Assembly: GCF_018860745.1 (NCBI RefSeq) | Contig: NZ_JAHKPY010000014.1 | Span: 62,001 to 126,000, forward strand | Length of the DNA stretch: 64,000 nucleotides | DNA from: Zobellia uliginosa | GTDB lineage: Bacteria > Bacteroidota > Bacteroidia > Flavobacteriales > Flavobacteriaceae | Reading direction: 5' to 3' | Shown here: piece by piece, positions 1 to 8,876 of the stretch | How positions within the stretch are numbered: position 1 is the stretch's first letter | How the letters are laid out: every line of letters starts with the position of its first letter | The notes under the pieces: model-generated | What the model saw: only the letters and a program-made list of their open reading frames with translations | Told to the model about the DNA's origin: nothing | The model's database searches: none | Made by a program: the position numbers and the translations under genes

Positions 1-1
1 G

Positions 2-1126
2 CGAATGTTCAATAAACTGGCATTAAACTTTACTTGGTGGGTAAATAGAGAGGATAGCCTAAATAATAATGTATTTGAAGGAGGGTTCCTTGGGCTCGAT
101 AATATTGGGGTTTTTGACCGTAGTAACGGTATTCCCGGTGGTGGTGTTTTGGAACAAGTAGATGGCACCTCTTGGATGGCACTTTACTGTTTGAATATGC
201 TTGAAATTGCCCTTGAAATAGCAATGCATGACGATACCTTTGAGGATATGGCCCTGAAATACTTTGGCCATTTTGTTTTCATTGCCGAAGCTTTAAATAA
301 AATTACTGAAGGTTCAATGAATTCGTGGGATGAGAAGGAAGGCTTCTTCTATGATACACTCATCTTGCCCGACGGTAAAAAAATACCGATCAAAGTCCGA
401 TCTATATCTGGTCTTTTATCATTGGCAGCTGTTCTAAATATTCGTAAAGAGTGCTTAAATAAACTTCCTAGGTTTAAAGCAAGTATGGACTGGTACCGAA
501 AATACCGTGTTGAAACTGAAAAATATCAAGTCGTAGAAGAATATCACCCAGACAAGGATGTACTACTGTCACTAGTTCCTAAAAAACGCTTGGATATTTT
601 AATTCATAGCATTTTAGATGAATCCGAGTTTTTAGGAGATTATGGTATACGTTCTTTATCTAAAGCACACGAGACCAAATATCAAATCGAAATCAATGGT
701 TCTATATACGGCATAGATTATGAATCCGCAGAATCGTCAACAGATTTGTTTGGAGGAAATTCAAACTGGCGTGGACCTATCTGGATGCCAATGAACTATC
801 TTTTCATTAGTTCATTTAAGGAATACCACAACTATTTTGGAGACAATCTAAAATTTTCCTATCCTTCAGGAAGCGACAATCAGTTAAATTTAAAGGAGAT
901 AGGTTTTGAAATCAGCAAGAGACTAATTGGTATTTTTAGAAAAGACGAAAATGGAAACCGACCGGTAAATGAATTGGACAAAGATAAATATACTGATGAG
1001 TATTTTAAAGATTTAATCTTGTTCTATGAGTATTTTGATGGTAACAATGGTAGAGGTGTAGGCGCCTCTCACCAAACCGGGTGGACCGCCTTGGTTGCGA
1101 ATCTTATTGAAGAAATCAATAGATAA
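2..1126 (+). CDS. GH63/MGH1-like glucosidase, C-terminal part (5' truncated)
   Basis: This is the C-terminal 374 residues of a larger protein. The frame is open to the window edge (CGA codon at 2-4), so the ATG at 5 is probably internal. Visible motifs are EQVDGTSWMALYCLNML early, NWRGPIWMPMNYL in the middle and HQTGWTALVA near the end. These resemble the (alpha/alpha)6-barrel of GH63-type and mannosylglycerate-hydrolase-like glucosidases, where conserved acidic and Trp residues line the pocket. Full-length Bacteroidota relatives are roughly 850-900 residues, so more than half lies upstream. It is convergent with the histidine kinase, 11 bases apart. Substrate cannot be told from this fragment. 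Confidence 0.75.
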   Translation, partial: RMFNKLALNFTWWVNREDSLNNNVFEGGFLGLDNIGVFDRSNGIPGGGVLEQVDGTSWMALYCLNMLEIALEIAMHDDTFEDMALKYFGHFVFIAEALNKITEGSMNSWDEKEGFFYDTLILPDGKKIPIKVRSISGLLSLAAVLNIRKECLNKLPRFKASMDWYRKYRVETEKYQVVEEYHPDKDVLLSLVPKKRLDILIHSILDESEFLGDYGIRSLSKAHETKYQIEINGSIYGIDYESAESSTDLFGGNSNWRGPIWMPMNYLFISSFKEYHNYFGDNLKFSYPSGSDNQLNLKEIGFEISKRLIGIFRKDENGNRPVNELDKDKYTDEYFKDLILFYEYFDGNNGRGVGASHQTGWTALVANLIEEINR

Positions 1127-1137
1127 GCAAACAAGCT

Positions 1138-2367
1138 TTAAGCAACAGGTGATTCTAGAATAATAGGACTCTTTATGGTGAAGGTAAACGTTGAGCCTTC
1201 ACCTATCTGAGAAACCACGGTGATAATTCCACCGAGACCTTCAACTACTTTTTTTACGGTTGCTAATCCAATACCTGTTCCTTTTTCGCCATACCTGTCT
1301 TGCTCAGAAATGATTTCGAAGATTTTAAAGATTTTCTCTTGGTCCTCTTTATGAATTCCCGGTCCATTATCCTTCACGGCAAATTCGTAAAAGCTATCGC
1401 TTTCTTTAATCTCTAACTCTATTTCAATATTAGGTTTGTCATTGTACTTAACTGCGTTCGCAATTAGGTTTATTAAAATTTGCTCTACTGCTACCTTATT
1501 GGCATAAATAGAATCTAAATCACTTTTTACAGTTATAGAGCATTCCTTATGGCCTCCAAAAAGTTCCGAAATTGACTTCTGTAAATCAGTTAAACGTATA
1601 ATAGTTTTATCTTCTATTTTATATTGACCTGATTTACTGTAATTAAGCAATCCGGTAATAAGCTTTTTCAAAGTTTCCGAAGAAGATTTTATAAACTCTA
1701 TTATTTGTTTACCCTCATCATCCATTTTGGGGGCATAGAAATCATTTAAACAATTAGAAAGAGTAATGATATTATTGAGCGGAGATTTTAAATCGTGAGC
1801 TGCCACCGCCGCAAAATTATCAAGTTCTTTATTAGCCAATTCCAGTTCTTCATTAGCCTTCTCCAGTTGCATTTTATTTTTCCGAAGTTCCAAAAGATTC
1901 ATAACCTGATCGGAAAGAATTTTTAAAGCATTTAACTGACTTTCCGTAAGTTGTTTCGGCTTATGATCAATTACACAAAGTGTTCCCAAAGGTAAACCAC
2001 TGGCACCATTTAAAGTAACACCCGCATAGAAAATAACATTGGGATCACCCACTACAATGGGGTTATCATGAAAGCGCTCATCTTTTGTAGCATCTTCAAT
2101 GACAAATACATTACTAGGTTCATGAATCGTATGCCCACAAAAGGAGTACTTTCTTTCTGTTTCACTAACATCTAACCCCTGTCTAGCCTTGAACCATTGG
2201 CGATCTTTATCTAGAAGTGTTATAACAGATATTGGAGTTCCGCATATCTCAGATGCCAATAGAACCAAATTATCATAATCATCTTCTAATTCTGTATCCA
2301 GAATAGAATAGGATTGCAACAGCTCTAGACGTTCTGCTTCATTTTCATGATTTTCGGGGGCTATCAT
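1138..2367 (-). CDS. GAF domain sensor histidine kinase
   Basis: The 409-residue protein has no membrane segment, so it is probably a cytoplasmic sensor. It begins with a GAF domain (about residues 25-165), followed by a short coiled coil (LEKANEELELANKELDNF). The HisKA dimerisation helix carries the phospho-accepting His191 in AAHDLKSPLNN. The C-terminal HATPase domain shows an N-box, the G1 box DNGPGIHKED and the G2 box GEKGTGIGLATV. Bacteriophytochrome-type GAF kinases of this layout are common in Flavobacteriaceae. No response regulator is adjacent, so its partner is unknown, and the signal bound by the GAF domain cannot be deduced. Confidence 0.85.
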   Translation of the reverse strand: MIAPENHENEAERLELLQSYSILDTELEDDYDNLVLLASEICGTPISVITLLDKDRQWFKARQGLDVSETERKYSFCGHTIHEPSNVFVIEDATKDERFHDNPIVVGDPNVIFYAGVTLNGASGLPLGTLCVIDHKPKQLTESQLNALKILSDQVMNLLELRKNKMQLEKANEELELANKELDNFAAVAAHDLKSPLNNIITLSNCLNDFYAPKMDDEGKQIIEFIKSSSETLKKLITGLLNYSKSGQYKIEDKTIIRLTDLQKSISELFGGHKECSITVKSDLDSIYANKVAVEQILINLIANAVKYNDKPNIEIELEIKESDSFYEFAVKDNGPGIHKEDQEKIFKIFEIISEQDRYGEKGTGIGLATVKKVVEGLGGIITVVSQIGEGSTFTFTIKSPIILESPVA

Positions 2368-2564
2368 AAGCTTGGATTTTCACAAACTGACCGTTTTGAA
2401 TAAAAAGTCAGTCTTAATATCAAACGAAGTTCTATTAATTATCTTGTATGTCATAAAGTTAAATAAATTAAGTAAAAGTATTCCTACATTTAACACAATT
2501 AACCGAACAACAACAAACGCAAAAACCCAATTATCAAGACCTATGCACACAATTTAGGTTAAAT

Positions 2565-3386
2565 CTACCCTAAGCCAACGTCTAGCGTCATCATTATAAT
2601 AAAGCCTCCAATAAAACCCATAGTGGCAATATCCGTATATTTATCCTGTTGTGTTTCCGGTATTACTTCCTCTACTACAACAAAAATCATGGCTCCTGCA
2701 GCAAACGACAAGGCATAAGGCAAAATAGGCTGAAAAGTCATAACCGCCCATGCTCCCAATACCGCAGCAATTGGCTCTACCAATGCAGATGCTTGCCCGT
2801 ACATAAAACTTTTCGTTCTACTAAGACCTTGTCTTCTTAACGGCATAGCCACGGCAAAACCTTCCGGAAAATTTTGCAAACCAATACCTAAAGCCAAGGC
2901 TACCGCTCCACCAATACTGGCACCATCAAACCCCGCAGCAACGCCGCCAAAAAGTACACCTACGGCCAAACCTTCAGGAATGTTATGTAGTGTTATTGCC
3001 AATGTTAAGAGAGTTGTCCGGTGCCAGGGCGTCTTAATTCCTTCCTTTTCGCTCTCTTTAAAATTAATATGTAAATGCGGTAAAATTTTGTCCAATCCAA
3101 AAATAAAGAGCGACCCCAAAAGAAAACCAACGGCCGCCGGTATAACCTTTACGAAACCCTCCCCCGGGCTCATTTCAATACCTGGCGCCAATAGGCTCCA
3201 AAAACTGGCCGCCACCATAACACCTCCCGTAAATCCAAGCATTCCATCTAACAACGCTCTGTTCATTCCTTTAAAGAAAAAGACCAAGGCTGCACCTGCA
3301 GCAGTAAGACCCCAAGTAAATAACGTAGCATAGAAAGCCGCTAAAACTGGGTCTATTGACTCAAAATAATCTATTACCTGTTCCAT
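2565..3386 (-). CDS. ZIP family divalent metal transporter
   Basis: This 273-residue inner-membrane protein has about eight hydrophobic segments. Two signature metal-site helices are visible: HNIPEGLAVG and the related NFPEGFAVAMPLRRQG, both typical of ZIP (GufA-type) carriers of Zn, Fe or Mn. Its start lies one base after the stop of the upstream DtxR-family repressor gene on the same strand, so the two are almost certainly co-transcribed. That pairing implies metal uptake under metal control. Which metal is carried cannot be decided from sequence. Confidence 0.88.
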   Translation of the reverse strand: MEQVIDYFESIDPVLAAFYATLFTWGLTAAGAALVFFFKGMNRALLDGMLGFTGGVMVAASFWSLLAPGIEMSPGEGFVKVIPAAVGFLLGSLFIFGLDKILPHLHINFKESEKEGIKTPWHRTTLLTLAITLHNIPEGLAVGVLFGGVAAGFDGASIGGAVALALGIGLQNFPEGFAVAMPLRRQGLSRTKSFMYGQASALVEPIAAVLGAWAVMTFQPILPYALSFAAGAMIFVVVEEVIPETQQDKYTDIATMGFIGGFIIMMTLDVGLG

Positions 3387-3387
3387 A

Positions 3388-4044
3388 TTATTCTGTTATT
3401 TTAAGATATAGATTTGCTGCAATTTGGTCTGAGATACGAATATCCTCTCCTTTTACCTGAATATACAGTGAACCATCAAATTCTTCCTTTTCCAATACTA
3501 AAATGGTGTCCCCTAAAGCAATTTTATTTTTATCCAAAAATTTTAGGAACGGTGCAGATGAATCCCTAACCCCAACACATGTGCCACTAGTACCAACAGG
3601 TATCTCGTTCAAAAGTTTCTTGACGGCTTTTTTAAATTCCCCATTTTTAGAAGGAATAGGGTCGCCATGAGGATCTACTTGCGGAAAGCCTAAAAGTTTA
3701 TCCAAACTATCGGTCAATTTCTCACTCTTAATGTGTTCCAATTGCTCGGCTACCTCGTGCACCTCGTCCCAAGCAAAGTTTAACTTCTCTACCAAAAAAA
3801 CTTCCCAAAGCCTATGTTTTCTAACAAGCGTTAAAGCCACCTTTAGTCCATACTCTGTAAGACATACTCCTTTATATTTTTTATAATTCGCTACGCCTTT
3901 ATCCGAAAGTTTCTTTACCATATCCGTCACTGAGGATGGCTTGGTACTCATCTGCTCTGCAACCTCATTGGTAGAAACAATACTATTCTCACCCTTTCCT
4001 AGGTGATAAATAGCTTTTATATAATCTTCTTCTGAAAGTGTCAT
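3388..4044 (-). CDS. DtxR/MntR-family metal-dependent transcriptional repressor
   Basis: The 218-residue protein has the three-part DtxR layout. A winged helix-turn-helix occupies about residues 1-65 (EDYIKAIYHL, then STKPSSVTDMVKKLSDKG). The helical metal-binding and dimerisation domain spans about 66-140 and is rich in His and Glu (ATG-proximal RKHRLWEVFLVEKL, HEVAEQLEHI). A C-terminal SH3/FeoA-like domain follows (about 150-218, GDTILVLEKEEFDG). Members repress metal-uptake genes when loaded with Fe or Mn. It is first in an operon with the ZIP transporter and divergent from a TonB receptor; the shared intergenic region carries inverted TTTAGA/TCTAAA half-sites consistent with autoregulation. 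Confidence 0.88.
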   Translation of the reverse strand: MTLSEEDYIKAIYHLGKGENSIVSTNEVAEQMSTKPSSVTDMVKKLSDKGVANYKKYKGVCLTEYGLKVALTLVRKHRLWEVFLVEKLNFAWDEVHEVAEQLEHIKSEKLTDSLDKLLGFPQVDPHGDPIPSKNGEFKKAVKKLLNEIPVGTSGTCVGVRDSSAPFLKFLDKNKIALGDTILVLEKEEFDGSLYIQVKGEDIRISDQIAANLYLKITE

Positions 4045-4059
4045 AAAATTTCAATCACA

Positions 4060-4089
4060 CAAAAATACATTTTTATATCTAAAAACAAA
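4060..4089 (-). promoter_or_regulatory. Candidate flavobacterial promoter of the DtxR-ZIP operon
   Basis: Read on the minus strand, TTTG (4089-4086) is followed after 18 bases by TATTTTTG (4067-4060). This matches the Bacteroidota housekeeping promoter pattern TTTG, about 18 bases, TAnnTTTG. The start codon at 4044 would leave a leader of roughly ten bases. A TCTAAA half-site (4078-4083) lies between the two elements, where a bound repressor would exclude polymerase. Confidence 0.6.
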
Positions 4090-4107
4090 TATTTAGATTT
4101 GTCTAAA
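4078..4107. promoter_or_regulatory. Candidate DtxR-family operator: three TCTAAA/TTTAGA half-sites
   Basis: A perfect palindrome, TTTAGATTTGTCTAAA, lies at 4092-4107 (6-base arms, 4-base spacer). A third half-site, TCTAAA, is at 4078-4083. The palindrome contains TAGATTTG (4094-4101), which matches the -7 consensus for the rightward TonB receptor gene, with a partial -33 element TTTA at 4072-4075. DtxR/MntR-family proteins bind AT-rich palindromes with TTA or TAA ends, so the position between repressor and receptor genes supports an operator. Binding itself is inferred. Confidence 0.6.
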
Positions 4108-4122
4108 ATTTGATTTTTGTCA

Positions 4123-6447
4123 ATGAAAAATAACTTACATTACCGCTTATTTTTCCTTATATTCATTCTAGTTGTTGGTGTTACAAGCGCCCAAAACAAC
4201 AGTGTAAGTGGAAAAATAACGGATACAGAAGGTCCGGTTCCTTTTGCCAATCTCTATTTAAAAGGAACAACATATGGAACATCAGCAAATGAAGATGGTT
4301 CATATTCCCTAGAAAAGATTCCGTCGGGGACCTATATATTGAAGGTTTCCGCCATAGGCTATCAAAATTTCTCTACTAAGATCACATTTGAAAACAATGA
4401 AGATAAGTCGCTCGATATTAAGCTAAGTCAAGCTTCTGAGCAACTAGAGGAAATGGTGGTGAGTGGAACCTTAAAAGCGGTAAGCCGTTCTGGGAGTCCA
4501 GTGCCTGTAGAAGTTTATAGTCCTACTTTTCTTAAAAAAAATCCCACAGCAAGTATTTTTGAAGCGCTACAAAACGTAAATGGTGTTCGTCCTCAGATTA
4601 ATTGTAATGTGTGTAATACAGGCGATATTCATATTAACGGACTTGAAGGCCCTTACACACTAGTACTAATTGACGGCATGCCTATTGTGAGTGGTTTGGG
4701 TACGGTTTACGGTCTTTCCGGAATACCTAATTCTTTAATTGAACAAATAGAAATTGTAAAAGGACCTGCTTCTAGTCTTTACGGAAGTGAAGCCGTTGGC
4801 GGACTCATAAACATTATTACCAAGAACACTCTAGATGCACCGGATTTCTTTGCTGACGCCTTTGTAAGCGGTTGGGGAGAAGCAAATCTTGATGTAGGGG
4901 CAAAAGCCAGCATTGGGAAAAAAACTGATATGTTATTAGGTATCAACTATTTTAATTATTCAAACCCAATTGATAACAACGGTGATAATTTTACTGATCT
5001 TACTTTACAAGACCGTATTTCCGTTTTTCAAAAATGGAACTTTCAACGTAAAGAAAACCGTATATTCTCTCTTGCAGGACGTTTTTTCTACGAAGACCGC
5101 TGGGGTGGAGAAATGCAATGGACACCAGAGTTTAGAGGTGGTGATGAAATTTATGGCGAAAGTATATATACACGTAGATGGGAAGTTTTGGGCAAATACC
5201 AACTACCCATAGAAGAAAAGGTTCTTTTCTCTTTCTCATATAATGACCACAACCAAAACTCGGTTTACGGCGATGTACCGTATTTAGCCGATCAGCGCAT
5301 AGGTTTTGGGCAATTTACTTGGGACAAGAAATTAGAAAATCATGATATATTAGTCGGTACGGCCTTACGCTACAATTATTATGATGACAATACTACGGCA
5401 ACCGTAACTGCAGATGAAGTGGTTATACCCAGTCTATTCGTACAAGATGAAATTTCATTTATCGAACAGCACTCTCTTTTATTAGGTATGCGTTATGATT
5501 ATGATAAAAGACATGGGAGTATTTATACCCCAAGAATGGCGTATAGATATAAAATTACGGATAATGATATCTTACGTTTCAATGCAGGTACTGGTTTTAG
5601 GGTTGTTAATTTATTTACGGAAGACCATGCCGCATTAACCGGCGCTAGAGATGTAATTGTTACTGAAGCGCTGGACCCAGAAAGGTCTTTCAACATGAAT
5701 ATCAACTATCTAAAAAAGATTTATGCAGATAATGGCACGTTCGTAAGCTTGGATGCATCAGTTTTTTACACACATTTCAGCAATGCTATTCTACCGGATT
5801 ACGACACTAACCCTAACCAGATTATCTATGATAACCTAAACGGAAAATCGGTATCTAAAGGAGCCAGTGCCAATATTGACGTTTCATTCCCTAGCGGATT
5901 TAAATTTTTAATTGGAGCTACGGTTCAAGATGTAAGTCAAACAGAAGGTGGTGTTACCACAAGACAAATTCTTACCGAAAGCTATACTGGTACTTGGACT
6001 GCCTCCTACCAGTTTAAAAGACTTAATTTGTCCGTAGACTATTCCGGAAACATTTACGGCCCCATGCGTTTACCAACACTTGGAGATACCGACCCGCGAA
6101 GTGACTATTCGCCAGCTTGGAGCATACAGAACGTACAATTTACTTGGAAGGGGCTAGAAAATTTTGAGTTCTATGGAGGAGTAAAAAATCTGTTAGACTG
6201 GACCCCAAACCGCGGTAATCCCTTTATCATTGCACGGGCAAATGACCCTTTTGACAAAAATGTAACTTTTGAAGACGGGAGTGGCAATACCTATATAGGT
6301 GCACAAAATGTGCCCGATTCTGCTTCTGGTATTTCCGCTGTAGCTACACCTAATAACCCGGATGCTTTAACTTTTGATCCGTCGTACGTCTATGGACCAA
6401 ATCAAGGTATTCGAGGATTTTTTGGTTTGAGGTATCGTATTAATTAA
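4123..6447 (+). CDS. TonB-dependent outer-membrane receptor, probably metal or metal-chelate uptake
   Basis: I place the start at ATG 4123 (774 residues) rather than an in-frame TTG at 4117, because the signal peptide MKNNLHYRLFFLIFILVV begins there. After the signal come a carboxypeptidase-D-like beta domain (about 25-105), a plug domain (about 115-225, with VKGPASSLYGSEAVGGL) and a long beta-barrel ending in aromatic residues. The plug contains an unusual CNVCNTGDIHINGLEG segment. Divergence from a DtxR-family repressor, with an operator over its promoter, suggests a metal, metallophore or haem substrate; the substrate itself is inferred. Confidence 0.88.
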   Translation: MKNNLHYRLFFLIFILVVGVTSAQNNSVSGKITDTEGPVPFANLYLKGTTYGTSANEDGSYSLEKIPSGTYILKVSAIGYQNFSTKITFENNEDKSLDIKLSQASEQLEEMVVSGTLKAVSRSGSPVPVEVYSPTFLKKNPTASIFEALQNVNGVRPQINCNVCNTGDIHINGLEGPYTLVLIDGMPIVSGLGTVYGLSGIPNSLIEQIEIVKGPASSLYGSEAVGGLINIITKNTLDAPDFFADAFVSGWGEANLDVGAKASIGKKTDMLLGINYFNYSNPIDNNGDNFTDLTLQDRISVFQKWNFQRKENRIFSLAGRFFYEDRWGGEMQWTPEFRGGDEIYGESIYTRRWEVLGKYQLPIEEKVLFSFSYNDHNQNSVYGDVPYLADQRIGFGQFTWDKKLENHDILVGTALRYNYYDDNTTATVTADEVVIPSLFVQDEISFIEQHSLLLGMRYDYDKRHGSIYTPRMAYRYKITDNDILRFNAGTGFRVVNLFTEDHAALTGARDVIVTEALDPERSFNMNINYLKKIYADNGTFVSLDASVFYTHFSNAILPDYDTNPNQIIYDNLNGKSVSKGASANIDVSFPSGFKFLIGATVQDVSQTEGGVTTRQILTESYTGTWTASYQFKRLNLSVDYSGNIYGPMRLPTLGDTDPRSDYSPAWSIQNVQFTWKGLENFEFYGGVKNLLDWTPNRGNPFIIARANDPFDKNVTFEDGSGNTYIGAQNVPDSASGISAVATPNNPDALTFDPSYVYGPNQGIRGFFGLRYRIN

Positions 6448-6507
6448 AATCTCAATAGGCTTGAATAGAATCGCTATTTTTGAAAAAGTAACGACCATAT
6501 TCAGCTT

Positions 6508-7659
6508 TTGGAAAAGACAACACATTTTGACTATATCATCATAGGTGCAGGAGCTGCAGGATTAATGCTTGCTAATGCAATGGTAAATGATGACTTCTTT
6601 TCAAAAAAATCTATTTTACTGCTTGATAAAGATGCAAAAACGTCAAATGATAGAACTTGGTGTTTTTGGGAAAAAGGCGAAGGCCAGTTTGATTCTATAG
6701 TTTCTAAAACATGGAATCATATTTATTTTGGAAGTAAAAATTTCTCTAAAGATTATGCCATTGCCCCCTATCAATACAAAATGGTTCAGGGAATAGATTT
6801 TTACAAGACCTATTTTGAAACACTGAAAGACAGCCAAAACGTTATCTATAGGCAACAAGAAGTACTCAATGTCAAAGAAAAAGGCTCAAAAATTTTAGTA
6901 AAAACAACTAATGCCAATTACTCCGCATCCAAAGTCTTTAACAGTATCTTCGATTACAAAATGGCGACCCACCAGAAAAAATATCCAGTATTACAACAGC
7001 ATTTTTTAGGGTGGACCATAAAAACCGAAAAACCCGTTTTCAATCCAGATCAAGCCACCTACATGGATTTTTCTGTTCAACAAAAAGGAAATACACGCTT
7101 CATGTACATCCTTCCTTTTTCTGAAAACGAAGCCTTAGTAGAATATACCCTCTTTTCAGAAAAACGCCTTTCAAAAGAAGAGTATGAAGATGCCTTAGCC
7201 AACTACCTTCAGAAAAAATTAAAATGTGGCAGTTACGAAATTACGGAAATAGAAAAAGGAAGTATACCTATGACCGCATATAGTTTTAATGAACATCACA
7301 CTGAAAACTTACGCTATATAGGTACTGCTGGTGGGTGGGCCAAACCTAGTACGGGTTATACTTTTATGAGTACTTCAAAGAAAATTCCCGTATTGATTTC
7401 ATTCCTAAAAACCGGTAAACCTTTAAACGAGTTAAGCTTTAAAAATAGATTTTGGTTCTATGATTTGCTATTTCTAGATGTCCTAGCCAAAAGAAATGGT
7501 CAAGGGCACCAAATATTTGAATCACTTTTCAAGAAGTGCCCACCCCAATTAATTTTTAAATTCCTAGATGAACAAACTTCCCTTTTTGAAGATTTAAAAT
7601 TCATATCTGCTTGTCCTACTACGCTGTTCTTAAAGGCTCTGTTTAATAGGCTAATCTAA
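6508..7659 (+). CDS. crtY: Lycopene cyclase family protein (CrtY type)
   Basis: The 383-residue flavoprotein opens with a dinucleotide-binding motif (DYIIIGAGAAGLMLANAM) and carries the family's DRTWCFWE segment near residue 48 and TGYTFMSTSK near residue 285. CrtY-type enzymes cyclise lycopene ends to beta-ionone rings on the way to beta-carotene and zeaxanthin. The start is a TTG: an in-frame TGA at 6481 leaves no room for an upstream ATG. TATTTTTG at 6475-6482 could be its -7 element. It converges on the polyprenyl synthase gene with a 4-base overlap. crtB, crtI and crtZ are not in the window. Confidence 0.82.
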   Translation: MEKTTHFDYIIIGAGAAGLMLANAMVNDDFFSKKSILLLDKDAKTSNDRTWCFWEKGEGQFDSIVSKTWNHIYFGSKNFSKDYAIAPYQYKMVQGIDFYKTYFETLKDSQNVIYRQQEVLNVKEKGSKILVKTTNANYSASKVFNSIFDYKMATHQKKYPVLQQHFLGWTIKTEKPVFNPDQATYMDFSVQQKGNTRFMYILPFSENEALVEYTLFSEKRLSKEEYEDALANYLQKKLKCGSYEITEIEKGSIPMTAYSFNEHHTENLRYIGTAGGWAKPSTGYTFMSTSKKIPVLISFLKTGKPLNELSFKNRFWFYDLLFLDVLAKRNGQGHQIFESLFKKCPPQLIFKFLDEQTSLFEDLKFISACPTTLFLKALFNRLI

Positions 7660-8630
7660 ACCCTCCTTCGCATTAACCCTTCTCCAAAATCATGTAGAAT
7701 TTCTTTTTTATTATCAGAGATATCAAGTGTATTTAAAAGTTTAAAAGCACGTTGCGTGTAATCTTCAATTGCTTTTTGGGTGTACTCCGCAGAACCGGTT
7801 TGATTGAAAATCTCTTTAATAGTTTCAATTTTAGCGGAAGGATCTTTCGGCTGAATAGAATACATATCCAACAATTCTTTCTGCTGCACTTCCGAACCTA
7901 ATTCTAGAGCATTTAAATACAAATACGTTTTTTTATTTTCAATAATGTCACCTCCTACTTGCTTACCAAAAGTTTTTGGATCCCCAAAGGCATCTAAATA
8001 GTCATCTTGTAATTGGAACGCCAGACCTAGATTCAATCCAAAATTATAGATTTCACTCTGCTCCTTTTCCGATGCCTTAGCAATAATCGCACCCATTTGC
8101 AAAGCCGCAGCTACCAATACAGCAGTTTTATATTCTATCATTTTAAGGTACTCCGGTAAAGTTACATCATCTCTTTCCTCAAAATCTATATCATATTGCT
8201 GACCCTCACAGACCTCTAATGCGGTCTTACTAAAAAGTTTAGCCAAGTTCTTGAAAGTGTCTCCATCATAATTTTCAAATAGCTGATATGCAGTAATAAG
8301 CATTGCGTCACCAGAAAGAATGCCTGTATTAATATCCCATTTTTCATGCACAGTGGATTTTCCCCTCCTTAAAGGCGCATCATCCATTATATCATCATGA
8401 ACCAAAGAGAAATTATGAAACGTCTCTACAGCTAAAGCAGCATCTAACGCAACCTTATAATCAGCTTCAAATATTTCAGCGGATAATAATGTGAGTACGG
8501 GTCGTAAGCGTTTACCTCCTAATCCTAAAATATAGGAAATAGGACTATATAGGTTCTTTGGCTCTTTTTTAATTGCCTTTTGCTCTAAAAACGATATAAA
8601 CTCTGATCGGTAAAATTCTATGGAATGCAT
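7656..8630 (-). CDS. Polyprenyl diphosphate synthase (farnesyl/geranylgeranyl type)
   Basis: The 324-residue enzyme is an all-alpha trans-prenyltransferase. Both aspartate-rich Mg-binding motifs are present: HDDIMDDAPLRRG (residues 78-90) and QDDYLDAFGD (around 210), along with GGKRLRPVL near the N terminus. It condenses isopentenyl diphosphate with allylic diphosphates. Ser-Leu-Val before the first motif does not fix chain length, so FPP, GGPP or longer products are possible. Convergence with lycopene cyclase makes a GGPP role in carotenoid synthesis attractive, but this is inference from location. Confidence 0.87.
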   Translation of the reverse strand: MHSIEFYRSEFISFLEQKAIKKEPKNLYSPISYILGLGGKRLRPVLTLLSAEIFEADYKVALDAALAVETFHNFSLVHDDIMDDAPLRRGKSTVHEKWDINTGILSGDAMLITAYQLFENYDGDTFKNLAKLFSKTALEVCEGQQYDIDFEERDDVTLPEYLKMIEYKTAVLVAAALQMGAIIAKASEKEQSEIYNFGLNLGLAFQLQDDYLDAFGDPKTFGKQVGGDIIENKKTYLYLNALELGSEVQQKELLDMYSIQPKDPSAKIETIKEIFNQTGSAEYTQKAIEDYTQRAFKLLNTLDISDNKKEILHDFGEGLMRRRV

Positions 8631-8826
8631 TCAAGGAAATTTTTTCAAAAATAAGACCATTTAAATAAAGAATATGCTTTTATAGGATTTTGTAAAAAAT
8701 AACCAATAAAAAATACATCGCATTCACATCAATTAGCGGAATGGACAAACAAGAACAATAAAATATAACTCACCAAAAAAAGAAAAGCTAAACTATAATA
8801 ACGGTATGTTAAAAAATTGTAAAACT

Positions 8827-8858
8827 TTGGAAACTTTTAATGTTTTTAAAGTTTCCAA
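8827..8858. promoter_or_regulatory. Perfect 11-base inverted repeat, candidate TetR operator
   Basis: TTGGAAACTTT (8827-8837) and its exact reverse complement AAAGTTTCCAA (8848-8858) flank a 10-base spacer. The repeat ends 18 bases before the TetR-family start codon. A -7-like TATCTTTG (8861-8868) follows at once, so a protein on the right arm would block the promoter. The arrangement is typical of an autoregulated TetR efflux operon; binding is inferred. Confidence 0.6.
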
Positions 8859-8860
8859 CT

Positions 8861-8868
8861 TATCTTTG
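8861..8868 (+). promoter_or_regulatory. Candidate -7 element of the TetR/efflux operon
   Basis: TATCTTTG matches the TAnnTTTG consensus. At 18 bases upstream only AATG is found instead of TTTG, so the -33 half is weak. Transcription would begin within a few bases of the ATG at 8877, giving a leaderless or almost leaderless message. Confidence 0.4.
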
Positions 8869-8876
8869 ACGCTTCT

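Noticed and set aside
2372-2557. 61-codon plus-strand frame after the histidine kinase start
   Set aside because: AT-rich, no start context, and in the likely promoter region of the kinase gene.
2980-3333. 117-codon plus-strand frame opposite the ZIP transporter
   Set aside because: Antisense shadow; low-complexity Lys/Pro composition.
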